A stretch of DNA of 35,271 nucleotides from Pseudomonadota bacterium (lineage in GTDB: Bacteria > Pseudomonadota > Alphaproteobacteria > Acetobacterales > Acetobacteraceae). The stretch is taken from contig JAJZCG010000022.1 in the NCBI GenBank assembly GCA_021846225.1, positions 1 to 35,271 of the forward strand. Direction: 5' to 3'. The number at the start of each line of letters is the position of its first letter. Positions within the stretch are counted from its first letter, which is position 1. Made by a program: the position numbers and the translations under genes. This document shows, in pieces, positions 25,504 through 35,271 of this stretch. A model generated the notes under the pieces. That model had not been told where the DNA came from and did no database searches. It was given only the letters and a program-made list of their open reading frames with translations.

Positions 25504-25874
25504 CGGATTACCTGATTGTTGTTGAAGTGCTCGCCATCCATGAAGATCAGATCGAGCGCTATGGCGGTGCCCATGGTGTGCGCGATCATGGCCTTCTGGA
25601 AGCGGCCCTGTACCGCCCGCAGACGGGGCATTATGCCGGTCTGATTGAAGAGACCGCCGCGCTATGGGAAAGCCTGGCGCAGAATAACCCGTTCATCGAC
25701 GGCAACAAGCGCACGGCTTTTGCTGTCACCTACACTTTCCTTGCTATCAACGGGGTGATCGTCACGGCGGAAGCCGAGGCAACCTATGAGTTTATCATGG
25801 GGCTTTATGAGGCCGGGACGTTTGATTTTGGGCACTTGGTGCAATGGCTGCGCAACAACGTGGTCAGCGAATGA
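25500..25874 (+). CDS. Doc/Fic-family toxin with altered catalytic motif
   Basis: A 124-residue death-on-curing (Fic fold) protein: YLIVVEVLAIHEDQIERYGG, HGVRDHGLLEAALYRPQTGH, LIEETAALWESLAQ, then NNPFIDGNKRTAFAVTYTFL. The Fic/Doc motif is normally HPFxDGNKRTA; here the catalytic His is Asn (codon AAC at 25687-25689). Doc phosphorylates EF-Tu and needs that His. The remaining motif residues are intact. So the protein may be catalytically dead, or act only through its antitoxin. It overlaps the antitoxin gene by 4 bp. Length is normal. Confidence 0.85.
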   Translation: MTDYLIVVEVLAIHEDQIERYGGAHGVRDHGLLEAALYRPQTGHYAGLIEETAALWESLAQNNPFIDGNKRTAFAVTYTFLAINGVIVTAEAEATYEFIMGLYEAGTFDFGHLVQWLRNNVVSE

Positions 25875-26401
25875 TGTTTGTTGCCCAGAGAAAATGTAGA
25901 GATCCGCAGATCATTTAACTGGCAAGCCATCCAGGTAGCACGGGCGCGGTGTCGTGGGGGAGCATTAGATTCGATTTTATGCCGGTATTCCGCCCTGTCT
26001 GCCTTGTCTGGGAGCGGGCAGGACTACGATATCATCTAAAAAATAAACGGAAATTCCAGAGATTTAGGCGTTTTATCGATGGCGTTGACGGTGATCCGTG
26101 CGGGTGCGCGCTGCATCGATGTCGCTATTAATCTGGAAACAGGGCTTTTCTGACGGGCAATGCCCGTCTTCATGTTGATAATATTATGGATTTTTTGTGC
26201 GAGACCTTTGCTTTCCCCAGCGCGGGGAGCGGGCTTTTTCTGATGCTGGCGATGGAGCTGGCGTTTCACACTAAAATTTTAAAGCCGGGTCAAAAAGGGC
26301 TTGTATGCCGAAATTATGTGACTACCTTAATCAAAACCGTGCGTGATCAAACCATTCTTGATCGTCTGAATCGCGGGTATAAACAGGTCGGGGGGGATGC
26401 C
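25875..26401. other. Non-coding gap with hairpin
   Basis: About 530 bp, more AT-rich than its neighbours. A perfect stem GACGGGC-AAT-GCCCGTC lies at 26152-26168 without a T-run. An open plus-strand frame runs from 26186 into the cytochrome gene, but its first 72 codons look random, so I leave it out. The cytochrome/dehydrogenase promoter must lie here; no convincing hexamers are seen. Confidence 0.4.
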
Positions 26402-26839
26402 TTGAGAACTAAATTTTTAGTTTACATTTGTAGAGCTTTGTTCAGCGTTGGCTTTTTCAGCTTGATCTTATCAACCGCATATGCAGCCTGTCCGTCAGGC
26501 GGAATATATACTGCCGCGGAGGCCAAATCCGGCTTAGAGGCGTATAATACGAATTGCGCGTCTTGCCATAATGCCGATCTGTCGGGCAATGCGGGGCCCG
26601 CCCTCACTGGTCCGAAATTTGTTTCGTATCTTGCTTTTACGAAAATCACACCGGCCCAATTGCAGTCTTTTATCACGTCGCAGATGCCGGCCAATGCGCC
26701 AGGCTCGCTGACTGCGGCGCAATATAACGACATATTCGCTTATATCCTGTCCTATAACCATTACCCCGCCGGTAGCGAACCCCTCAGCGCCGCAAGTTTA
26801 AGCTGCCTGAGCCTGCTTCCTTATCCAACCGGCAAGTAG
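26402..26839 (+). CDS. Periplasmic c-type cytochrome
   Basis: A 145-residue secreted cytochrome c. The signal peptide (MRTKFLVYICRALFSVGFFS, then LILSTAYA) is cut before ACPSGG. Haem attachment is C52-A-S-C55-H56, and Met95 (TSQMPANAP) is the sixth ligand, making a class I mono-haem cytochrome. The start is a TTG at 26402, after a G-rich GGGGGGG. It is 81 bp upstream of the PQQ dehydrogenase and is the likely electron acceptor carrying electrons toward the terminal oxidase. The CxxCH-type protein lies before, not fused to, the dehydrogenase, as in type I quinoprotein systems. Confidence 0.8.
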   Translation: MRTKFLVYICRALFSVGFFSLILSTAYAACPSGGIYTAAEAKSGLEAYNTNCASCHNADLSGNAGPALTGPKFVSYLAFTKITPAQLQSFITSQMPANAPGSLTAAQYNDIFAYILSYNHYPAGSEPLSAASLSCLSLLPYPTGK

Positions 26840-26920
26840 ACAGTGATCCTTTTCTAATGGGGAGTTTAAGAGAAATCCAAACGTAAAACGCTTTAAAAAA
26901 AACGAATAACGGAGGAAATA

Positions 26921-28627
26921 ATGAAGCATAAAGCACTTACGACACCACCGATGCGGAAACTCTTACTGCTTACGAGTGCCGCCTTTGCGCTCAGCCTTGG
27001 TCTCGCCCAGGCTGCCCAGCCGCCGGAAAACCCAGGCGCGGAAACCGGAGGCGCCAGCGCCGCCGCCGCCGGACCAGCCGTCACCGTTGACACGGCCATA
27101 ACCGATGCGATGACCGAGAACGTGGCGAAAACGGGCCAAAATTGGTTGGCCTCCGGTGATGGATATTCCAACCAACGCTATTCCCCACTTACCGGGATAA
27201 ACGCAAATAATATCGCCAATCTCGCGCCGGTCGCGATCGCACAGACCGGCTACACCGCGAGTTTTGAGACGACGCCGATCGTTGTCAACGGTGTGATGTA
27301 TATCACCACGCCGATGGTCAATAGTAAGCAGGCACTCATCGCGATGAACGCCGTTACCGGCCAAACGTTATGGACCTATACGTATACAGACGGGTTGAAC
27401 CAGATTTGCTGTGGTCCGGTTAACCGGGGCGCGACCGTTTCGAACGGGAATGTTTATTTTCTTACGCTTGATAATAATCTGATCGACGTGAACGCGAATA
27501 CCGGCGATTTGGTTTGGAAGACGAATGTCGCTGATGCCCAGGAGGGGTATTCCGAGACCATGGCGCCGCAAGCTTATAACGGCCAGATCATTATTGGCAG
27601 TGCCGGCGGCGAATGGCCGATCCGTGGCTTCGTCGCTTCATACGATGCGACCACGGGCAAACAAACCTGGAGGTTCAATACCACCGACAGTCAGAAAAGC
27701 TGGGCTGGCGATTCTTGGAAAACTGGCGGCGGTACGGTCTGGACCACGCCCGCCATCGATCCGAAGCGTGGCCTCCTGATTTTCTCCACAGGGAACCCTA
27801 ACCCGGATCTCGATGGGTCCAAGCGGGCGGGCGATAATCTTTACACAGACTCCATCGTCGCGCTGCATATCAAGGATGGATCGCTTGCCTGGTACTACCA
27901 GGAAGTTAAGCATGATGTCTGGGATTATGACGCCGTTAGCAACGTCGTGTTATTTGACACGATGGACCATGGAAAAATGGTTCCCGCCGCGGGCGAGGCG
28001 GGGAAGACCGCATTTTTCTACATCGTCAACCGCGAGACTGGAAAGTTGATCCGCAAGTCAGAGCCGTTTGACATGCAGAAAAATATGTTCGCGCAGCCCA
28101 CTAAAGAGGGTGTACAGAGCCTTCCTGGCGCGAATGGTGGCACTGATTGGTCGCCTCCAGCCTACTCACCGCTCACGCATTATACCTATGTCATGGGTAT
28201 GAACCAGCTCATGACCTTTACGACTGAAAATAACGCGGGCGATATCCCAGGGCAGATCCGGCTTGGGAGCACTTTCAAAAACGTTTCGCACGGTATCCAG
28301 AACGGTACGTTTTCCGCAATCGATGTTGATACAGGGAAAATCGCCTGGAACGTGACTGTCCCGCAGCCAACAATGGGCGGTGCTTTGGTTACTGCCGGAA
28401 ATGTTGCTTTCATGGGTGAAGGCAACGGTTGGTTTGACGCATTCAATGCTAAAACCGGACAAAAGATCTGGCATTTCTACCTTGGTGCCGGTGTCAACGC
28501 GCCACCGGTTGCCTATTCCGTCAAGGGCCGGGAATATATTGCCGTGGCCGCTGGAGGAAATTTCCAGATGACGTATCCGCTTGGCGACGCGGTTGCGATT
28601 TTTGCTCTGCCTAAGACAACCGATTAA
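26921..28627 (+). CDS. PQQ-dependent alcohol dehydrogenase (type I)
   Basis: A 568-residue periplasmic quinoprotein: signal peptide (RKLLLLTSAAFALSLGLAQA), then an eight-bladed propeller with tryptophan-docking W motifs (ETGKLIR, DVDTGKIAWN, NAKTGQKIWHFYLGAG). Cys163-Cys164 (QICCGPVNRG) forms the vicinal disulfide over PQQ. The active site has EGYSETMAP, STGNPNPD and HDVWDYDAVSN. Asp335 is the catalytic base and Asp337, two residues on, marks lanthanide-using quinoproteins (Ca enzymes usually carry Ala, Ser or Thr there). There is no C-terminal haem domain. It oxidises a primary alcohol or similar, passing electrons to the upstream cytochrome. AACGGAGGAAATA gives a strong ribosome site. Lower GC than the housekeeping genes. 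Confidence 0.9.
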   Translation: MKHKALTTPPMRKLLLLTSAAFALSLGLAQAAQPPENPGAETGGASAAAAGPAVTVDTAITDAMTENVAKTGQNWLASGDGYSNQRYSPLTGINANNIANLAPVAIAQTGYTASFETTPIVVNGVMYITTPMVNSKQALIAMNAVTGQTLWTYTYTDGLNQICCGPVNRGATVSNGNVYFLTLDNNLIDVNANTGDLVWKTNVADAQEGYSETMAPQAYNGQIIIGSAGGEWPIRGFVASYDATTGKQTWRFNTTDSQKSWAGDSWKTGGGTVWTTPAIDPKRGLLIFSTGNPNPDLDGSKRAGDNLYTDSIVALHIKDGSLAWYYQEVKHDVWDYDAVSNVVLFDTMDHGKMVPAAGEAGKTAFFYIVNRETGKLIRKSEPFDMQKNMFAQPTKEGVQSLPGANGGTDWSPPAYSPLTHYTYVMGMNQLMTFTTENNAGDIPGQIRLGSTFKNVSHGIQNGTFSAIDVDTGKIAWNVTVPQPTMGGALVTAGNVAFMGEGNGWFDAFNAKTGQKIWHFYLGAGVNAPPVAYSVKGREYIAVAAGGNFQMTYPLGDAVAIFALPKTTD

Positions 28628-28642
28628 TAGAGGAGACGAATA

Positions 28643-28714
28643 ATGTGGCGTAAACCGATTATTGTTGAGATATGCCTGGGCGCCGAGATTAACAGTTATA
28701 TCTCAGCGCGTTAG
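28643..28714 (+). CDS. pqqA: PqqA, precursor peptide of PQQ
   Basis: A 23-codon gene, 15 bp after the dehydrogenase stop, with an AGAGGAGA ribosome site. The peptide starts MWRKPIIVEI and ends GAEINSYISAR. The conserved Glu and Tyr of PqqA with three residues between (E15-INS-Y19) are present, flanked by the usual MW-KP start and basic end. These two residues are cross-linked and become PQQ. No pqqB, C, D or E is in the window, so this copy supplies substrate for enzymes encoded elsewhere and is tied to expression of its client enzyme. The gene is too short for routine ORF calling. Confidence 0.88.
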   Translation: MWRKPIIVEICLGAEINSYISAR

Positions 28715-28764
28715 AGCGTAATTTATGATGTCTTGCCGCGTAGTTTAGGCGCGGTATCTGTTGC

Positions 28765-28798
28765 ATGGCCAGCCTGCCCTTTCCGGTAGGCTGGCCAT
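28765..28798 (+). terminator. Strong hairpin after pqqA
   Basis: A 14-bp stem (ATGGCCAGCCTGCC with GGTAGGCTGGCCAT, one G-T pair) and a 6-nt loop CTTTCC, 50 bp after pqqA. There is no T-run after it, so it may be a terminator needing Rho or an RNA-stabilising end. Confidence 0.5.
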
Positions 28799-29152
28799 CG
28801 GCGTGCCGGTTGATGACGTTGCCGCCGGCAGGGTGGCTTGATGTCTGGTGAATTGATTGTTTGTCTGGACGGTTGTTCTGTCCTGGCGGCGGTGTCTGAA
28901 GAATAGCACGGCGCTGGCAAGCCTGTAGCTGACCAGTGGTTGGCGCAAAATAAAAAGATGAATTGAATGCCGATCTTGAGCTGGCTGGCTTAACCTTGTT
29001 TCCGACGATTGCGCCGAAATTCGCTGAAACGCTGGGTCTTAGCCGGTAATAAGCGCGTTTCAGTCACTGCATGGGCGATGATGTGATGTTGCCCTTGAGA
29101 CGCCGCCCAGCTGCGCCATCAATCTTCAGGCCGCGGTACCGGCACTTATCAG

Positions 29153-29185
29153 GTCCTGAATCATGGTTGCGAAAAGATTCAGGAC
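29153..29185. repeat. 10-bp perfect inverted repeat
   Basis: Arms GTCCTGAATC and GATTCAGGAC with a 13-nt spacer, between the pqqA unit and the convergent membrane-protein gene. It could act as a two-way terminator stem or be an IS-end remnant. The remaining sequence from 28799 to 29217 shows no gene. Confidence 0.4.
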
Positions 29186-29217
29186 TCCGATAAGATTACA
29201 ACCGTCGTGCTAGCAAG

Positions 29218-29817
29218 CTAGATGGTTAGGTGCCAGCCGAGAGCGAGATCCAAAACAATCCCATATGTGAGATACATCAGCCAAAGGCCCGTGATGGTAT
29301 GGAAGAAACCTTGGGCGCGAACACTGAATGGCGCCCCGATCCCAAAATAAGAAAATATGCCAGAAAAATAAACGCAACTAAGCCCGACGAATAAGATGGC
29401 TACTGGAATGTCACCCGCTTCGGCGAAGACAATAAGGCCGAGAATACTAACGAGAAAAAAAGCGACGGCCATGAAGCCGTTCACACGCATATCGCCTTGG
29501 CGCATACGGCTAAGCCCGATTGCAAACCAATGCACACCAAAAACAGTAGTCAGGATACCAGCTGCATAGAGCGGCGCGCCCTGGAAGACATGAAACCAGG
29601 TTAGCCCGACAAGGATATAAGTCCCACAGAGAAACTGCAGAAAACCGGGCATCCATACGCCATACCAGCCATTTGCCCAGTCAACGGCTGGACTACGCTC
29701 TGGAAAGCCAAACAGCTCCTGCGGTCCATAAATGAGATAACCGGTTCCAAGGCCAAAAAAGGCGAGCCCCAGGGGTACGTAGACCGAGGTTGGAAAGGAA
29801 AAAATTTCAGGCGTCAT
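29218..29817 (-). CDS. Six-helix membrane protein, possibly acetate-transporter-like
   Basis: A 199-residue protein with six hydrophobic spans: YVPLGLAFFGLGTGYLIYGP, PGFLQFLCGTYILVGLTWF, LYAAGILTTVFGVHWFAIGL, GFMAVAFFLVSILGLIVFA, VAILFVGLSCVYFSGIFSYF, FHTITGLWLMYLTYGIVLDL. Size, helix count and the FGVHWFAIG stretch recall GPR1/FUN34/YaaH acetate-succinate carriers, but the NPAPLGL signature is not evident (VYVPLGL stands in its place). It is convergent with the PQQ alcohol dehydrogenase, so moving the acid product is an attractive guess. A TTTTGTATT-rich AT leader precedes the ATG. The family call is tentative. Confidence 0.55.
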   Translation of the reverse strand: MTPEIFSFPTSVYVPLGLAFFGLGTGYLIYGPQELFGFPERSPAVDWANGWYGVWMPGFLQFLCGTYILVGLTWFHVFQGAPLYAAGILTTVFGVHWFAIGLSRMRQGDMRVNGFMAVAFFLVSILGLIVFAEAGDIPVAILFVGLSCVYFSGIFSYFGIGAPFSVRAQGFFHTITGLWLMYLTYGIVLDLALGWHLTI

Positions 29818-29876
29818 TTTGTATTTCTCTCCCGCATTGCAACGTTATCTTTCTGATTGAAAGTTTATTTATTGCT

Positions 29877-30131
29877 TCATGGTAAAGCATACCACCGAGG
29901 ATGGTTCAATCTCTTAAAATGACGGTTGCTTGAGTCCAGCATACAATACGGCTGGCCTCCCGCTCTGCGCCGGCCCGCGCCCCGGTCACATTTGAACCGG
30001 GTCTCCTCACCACGAACCACCTTGCGCACCGTCGCCCCTGACACCGACAGGCAGCGCACAATCTCCTTGATCGGCAAATGCTCCTCAAAATACGCCCGCC
30101 GGATATCGCCAATCAAATCCACCCCGATCAT
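29877..30131 (-). pseudogene. IS21-family IstA transposase N-terminal remnant
   Basis: Starts MIGVDLIGDIRRAYFEEHLP, followed by IKEIVRCLSVSGATVRKVVR, the helix-turn-helix opening of IS21-type IstA. After about 53 codons the frame loses similarity (the tail runs through unrelated sequence to 29877). Upstream, GACATAAAAACGTC (30180-30193) and the downstream-lying GGGGGCACTATTA at 30231-30243 look like the left IS end. Over 80% of the transposase and all of istB are missing. Confidence 0.7.
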
Positions 30132-30374
30132 CCCCCCAAATATCCCCCCCGTCGCGTTAGAGGCCGTAGGAAGAATGCTGACATAAAAACGTCAGAGGGG
30201 GCGGTTTTGGGCGCGTAAACAACACCTCAAGGGGGCACTATTACAAGCGATTTTACAGCTGTTGCCGTCCATCCCCGTCCGCTTCAAGCCACGTCGCGGG
30301 TGCATGCCCAAGTGTCGGCCAAATAAATTGAAACAATTTTTTATCTAGGGTTTTGGCGGGTTACAGGCGGGCCG

Positions 30375-30465
<91 letters not shown>

Positions 30466-30597
30466 TGGGTACGGCTATGCATCTCGCCGGCGGCTTATAC
30501 GGGGCAGCCCGCTCCCCTGCAACCGCCCAGCGCCTCCCCGCACCAACATCTGCGAACTTTATCTAGCCCTTTGCCCACCAGCCCCGCGCTTTCAGCA

Positions 30598-30625
30598 TTG
30601 ACACTTCCCCCCGCCCGGCTATAAC
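30598..30625 (+). promoter_or_regulatory. Promoter of rplU operon
   Basis: TTGACA (30598-30603), 16-nt spacer, TATAAC (30620-30625), a near-consensus sigma-70 promoter about 75 bp before the rplU ATG. It would drive rplU-rpmA and possibly obgE-proB by readthrough. Confidence 0.7.
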
Positions 30626-30698
30626 GCGCCACTCTCGCGACAGGGCCCGGCCCCGCCGCGCACTCTATTTTTGACGACACCAGATTGGACCTAGACCC

Positions 30699-31013
30699 AT
30701 GTTCGCAGTCATCCGCACCGGCGGCAAGCAATACCGCGTCACCCCGGACGCCGTATTAAAAGTTGAGAAGCTCGAGGCGGAAGCTGGCAGCACCGTCACC
30801 TTCACGGATGTTCTGGCCGTTGGCGGCGAGAGCGGGTTGAAGCTCGGCGCCCCGAACCTGGCCGGTGCCTCCGTCACCGCGACCGTCATCGCGCAGGACC
30901 GTCTGGCCAAAGTCATCATCTTCAAAAAGCGCCGCCGGCAGAACAGCCGCCGCAAGAACGGCCACCGCCAGTGCGTCACCGTTCTGCGCGTCTCCTCCAT
31001 TAACGCGGCTTAA
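30699..31013 (+). CDS. rplU: 50S ribosomal protein L21
   Basis: A 104-residue ribosomal protein of normal length: [20 protein letters not shown], then the conserved [20 protein letters not shown] and [11 protein letters not shown]. It binds 23S rRNA with L20. It is first in the rplU-rpmA-obgE cluster with a clear promoter upstream. Confidence 0.97.
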   Translation: MFAVIRTGGKQYRVTPDAVLKVEKLEAEAGSTVTFTDVLAVGGESGLKLGAPNLAGASVTATVIAQDRLAKVIIFKKRRRQNSRRKNGHRQCVTVLRVSSINAA

Positions 31014-31024
31014 GGAGCAGTCAC

Positions 31025-31294
31025 ATGGCACATAAAAAAGCAGGCGGTTCTTCGCGTAACGGCCGCGATACCGCGGGCCGCCGCCTTGGCGTCAAAAAAT
31101 CCGGCGGGCAGGACGTGGTCGCCGGCAACATCATCATCCGCCAGCGCGGCACCAAGGTTAAGCCCGGCATCAACGTCGGCGTCGGCCGTGACCATACGAT
31201 CTTCGCCCTTGCCGATGGCAAGGTCCTGTTTGAGCGCAAGTCCGACGACCGCGTGCATGTTTCGGTCACCCCGGTTAAGCTCGCCGCCGAATAA
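31025..31294 (+). CDS. rpmA: 50S ribosomal protein L27
   Basis: An 89-residue protein with the usual start [20 protein letters not shown] and [19 protein letters not shown]. The N-terminal tail reaches the peptidyl-transferase centre. AAGGAGCAGTCAC gives the ribosome site. 11 bp after rplU. Followed by a strong terminator. Confidence 0.97.
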   Translation: MAHKKAGGSSRNGRDTAGRRLGVKKSGGQDVVAGNIIIRQRGTKVKPGINVGVGRDHTIFALADGKVLFERKSDDRVHVSVTPVKLAAE

Positions 31295-31313
31295 TCCGGC
31301 CGCGAAATCCTTC

Positions 31314-31342
31314 AAAAAGGCCGGCTCAAGCCGGCCTTTTTT
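31314..31342 (+). terminator. Intrinsic terminator after rpmA
   Basis: A perfect stem AAAAAGGCCGGC / GCCGGCCTTTTT with a 4-nt loop and T-run, 20 bp past rpmA. It suggests that obgE is expressed by readthrough or from its own start. Confidence 0.85.
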
Positions 31343-31350
31343 ATTTTTAG

Positions 31351-33476
<2,126 letters not shown>

Positions 33477-33542
33477 CCGGAGCGCCCCTGCACCGCCCCG
33501 CCATTAGTTGAACAATCCCCCGATCCGCGCTACACCCCGCCC

Positions 33543-33568
33543 GCCGGCACCCCTGGAGGCCGGCTTTT
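33543..33568 (+). terminator. Short terminator after proB
   Basis: Stem GCCGGC-N10-GCCGGC followed by TTTT, 66 bp past proB and 23 bp before rplY. Small but well placed. Confidence 0.5.
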
Positions 33569-33590
33569 GTTGTTTATAGGAGCGTAAAAC

Positions 33591-34286
33591 ATGGCCAATT
33601 TCGAAACCATCGAAGCTGAGTCGCGTTCGCGTGCCGGCAAGGGGGTGGCGCGGGCGACGAGGCGTGCAGGTAAAGTGCCTGCGGTAATTTATGGCGCGAA
33701 GCAGGAACCCTCCCTGATCGCGCTGGACCCGCGCATCGTCATGCGCGAGCTTAAGCGCGGCGGCTGGCGTTCGCGCCTGTATGAAATCACCCTGGATGGC
33801 CAGAACGTTCGCGCCCTGATGCGCGATGTTCAGTTCCACCCGGTCACCGATGCCCCCGAGCATGTGGATTTTCAGCGCCTCGCCTCCGGTGAGCGCGTGC
33901 GCGTCGGCGTGCATGTGGTCTTCCTGAACGAAGGCATCAGCCCCGGCATCAAGCGCGGCGGCGTGCTCAACGTCGTGCGCCACACCGTGGAAGTCGCCTG
34001 CGACCCCGACAACATCCCCGAGAAGTTCGAGGTTGACCTGGGCCCGCTGGAAATCAACGACACCATCCGCTGGCACAACCTCATCGGCGTGGGCGACTCC
34101 CGTCCGGTCATCACTGACCGTGACTTCGTCATCGCCACCATCGCCGCGCCGACCGTCTCGGCAGAGCAGCTGGCCGAAGACGCCGCCAAGGCAGCCGCCG
34201 CGGCAGCCGCTCCCGCCAAGGGCAAGGGTGGCAAGGCCGCTCCCAAGGCAGCCGCCGCTCCCGCCGCGCCCGCCAAAAAGAAGTAA
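33591..34286 (+). CDS. rplY: 50S ribosomal protein L25/Ctc, long form
   Basis: A 231-residue CTC-type L25: N-terminal 5S-rRNA-binding domain ([30 protein letters not shown]) and the beta-barrel C-terminal domain ([34 protein letters not shown]). The tail is rich in Ala, Lys and Pro, as in many alphaproteobacteria. ATAGGAGCG precedes the ATG. It forms a unit with pth and ychF, a widely conserved order. Confidence 0.95.
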   Translation: MANFETIEAESRSRAGKGVARATRRAGKVPAVIYGAKQEPSLIALDPRIVMRELKRGGWRSRLYEITLDGQNVRALMRDVQFHPVTDAPEHVDFQRLASGERVRVGVHVVFLNEGISPGIKRGGVLNVVRHTVEVACDPDNIPEKFEVDLGPLEINDTIRWHNLIGVGDSRPVITDRDFVIATIAAPTVSAEQLAEDAAKAAAAAAAPAKGKGGKAAPKAAAAPAAPAKKK

Positions 34287-34301
34287 TTCTTTCCCCGCGC
34301 C

Positions 34302-34889
34302 ATGTTTCTTTGGGTCGGTCTCGGCAACCCAGAGCCAGCCATGGCGCGGCAGCGGCACAACATCGGCTTCATGGCCCTCGATGTCATCGCGCGCCGCCAT
34401 GGTTTCTCGCCCTGGCGGCAGCGTTTTAAGGGCCTGGTGTGTGAGGGCGTGATCGACGGGCATAAAATCCTGGCGCTCAAACCGATGACCTACATGAACC
34501 TCTCCGGTGAATCCGTGCAGGCCGCCGCCGCGTTCTTCAAAATTCCGCCCGCCTCCATCACCGTCTTCCATGACGATCTGGACCTCGCCCCCGGCAAGAT
34601 CCGCGTGAAAAAAGGTGGCGGCGCCGCCGGCCACAACGGCCTGCGCAGCATGGACCAGCACCTGGGCACCCCGGATTACTGGCGCGTGCGCCTGGGCATC
34701 GGCCATCCGGGGGACAAGCACCGCGTCACCGGCCACGTTCTTGGCGATTTCGCCAAGCCGGACCTGGACTGGCTGCTGCCAATGCTGGACGCGGTGGCCG
34801 ATGAAGCCGCCCTGCTGGCCGCGCAAAAGCCGGAAGACTACATGACCCGCCTCGCACTACTCACCAAGGACCAGAAAAATGGGCTTTAA
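34302..34889 (+). CDS. pth: Peptidyl-tRNA hydrolase
   Basis: A 195-residue enzyme that frees tRNA from stalled peptidyl-tRNA. [20 protein letters not shown] holds the first Asn and the catalytic His; [17 protein letters not shown] (catalytic Asp) and [12 protein letters not shown] hold the others. Length is normal. 15 bp after rplY; the last codons overlap the ychF start by 11 bp. Confidence 0.96.
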   Translation: MFLWVGLGNPEPAMARQRHNIGFMALDVIARRHGFSPWRQRFKGLVCEGVIDGHKILALKPMTYMNLSGESVQAAAAFFKIPPASITVFHDDLDLAPGKIRVKKGGGAAGHNGLRSMDQHLGTPDYWRVRLGIGHPGDKHRVTGHVLGDFAKPDLDWLLPMLDAVADEAALLAAQKPEDYMTRLALLTKDQKNGL

Positions 34890-35271
34890 CTGCGGTATCG
34901 TCGGCCTGCCGAATGTCGGCAAATCGACCCTCTTCAACGCACTCACCGCCACGGTCGCGGCCCAGGCCGCCAATTATCCCTTCTGCACCATCGAGCCCAA
35001 CACCGGGCGCGTCGCCGTGCCCGATAAACGCATGGACGCCCTGGCCATCATCGGCAAATCCATCAAGGTGGTCCCCACCAGCCTGGAATTCGTGGACATC
35101 GCGGGCCTGGTCCGCGGCGCCTCCAAGGGCGAGGGCCTCGGCAACCAGTTCCTCGCCAACATCCGCGAGGTGGACGCCATCGTGCACGTGCTGCGCTGCT
35201 TCGAGGATGACGACGTGACCCATGTCGAAGGCAGCGTCGACCCGATCCGCGATGCCGAAACGGTTGAGACC
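34879..35271 (+). CDS. ychF: Ribosome-binding ATPase YchF, partial
   Basis: The first 131 codons of a YchF/OLA1-type GTPase-like ATPase: [20 protein letters not shown] (P-loop), [19 protein letters not shown] and [20 protein letters not shown] (switch region), then [20 protein letters not shown]. The C-terminal TGS-like part is outside the window. The start is inside the end of pth. Confidence 0.95.
   Translation, partial: MGFNCGIVGLPNVGKSTLFNALTATVAAQAANYPFCTIEPNTGRVAVPDKRMDALAIIGKSIKVVPTSLEFVDIAGLVRGASKGEGLGNQFLANIREVDAIVHVLRCFEDDDVTHVEGSVDPIRDAETVET

Noticed and set aside
26186-26401. Longer N-terminus for the cytochrome c
   Set aside because: The first 72 codons precede a clear signal peptide that starts at the TTG 26402. 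A secreted cytochrome would not carry this leader.
33504-34826. 440-residue open frame on the minus strand
   Set aside because: Antisense to rplY and pth, both of which have full family motifs.

Overview
The window looks like chromosomal DNA of a high-GC alphaproteobacterium. An acetic-acid-bacteria relative (Acetobacteraceae, of the Acidiphilium/Acidocella kind) is my best guess. The reasons are the rplU-rpmA-obgE-proB order, the periplasmic PQQ alcohol dehydrogenase with its cytochrome c, and the types of IS remnants. This assignment is inference, because no marker was compared by search.

Region 1 (1-11.7 kb) is a catabolic block. It holds three acyl-CoA dehydrogenases (one cut by the window edge), a ThuA-like protein, a CurA-type NADP-dependent reductase, a small Rieske ferredoxin, an EthD protein, a Rieske-type oxygenase alpha subunit, a SnoaL-like protein and a KstD/fumarate-reductase-type FAD dehydrogenase. 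A LuxR-type and a TetR-type regulator sit among them, each beside a divergent promoter region that carries a palindrome. The set suggests CoA-dependent breakdown of a cyclic compound (steroid, terpenoid or alicyclic acid). The substrate cannot be read from the sequence.

Region 2 (11.9-14 kb) is a membrane GGDEF-EAL protein. Its catalytic motifs look intact, the I-site is missing, and a 7-3-7 bp palindrome lies at each end of the gene.

Region 3 (14.1-20.6 kb, minus strand) is a tightly packed six-gene sugar operon: RhaI-like TIM-barrel isomerase, periplasmic binding protein, double ATPase, permease, RpiR-type regulator and ribokinase-like kinase. A TTGACA-17-TATTAG promoter is overlaid by a perfect 8-bp inverted repeat. 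The sugar is not known.

Region 4 (20.6-30.3 kb) is an accessory segment ending at the 3' side of a tRNA-Ser(CGA) gene. It contains decayed IS1182, IS5, IS630 and IS21 remnants, a YfhO-like membrane protein and a toxin-antitoxin pair whose Doc toxin has Asn in place of the catalytic His. It also contains a PQQ alcohol dehydrogenase module: cytochrome c, dehydrogenase with a WDYD (lanthanide-type) signature, then a 23-codon pqqA gene, and, convergent to them, a six-helix membrane protein.

Region 5 (30.4 kb to the end) is conserved housekeeping DNA: tRNA-Ser, rplU, rpmA, obgE, proB, rplY(ctc), pth and the start of ychF, all on the plus strand except the tRNA. The most interesting items are the PQQ module with its own pqqA, the unassigned sugar operon with its operator, the lux-box-like site beside the LuxR gene, and the His-to-Asn Doc.
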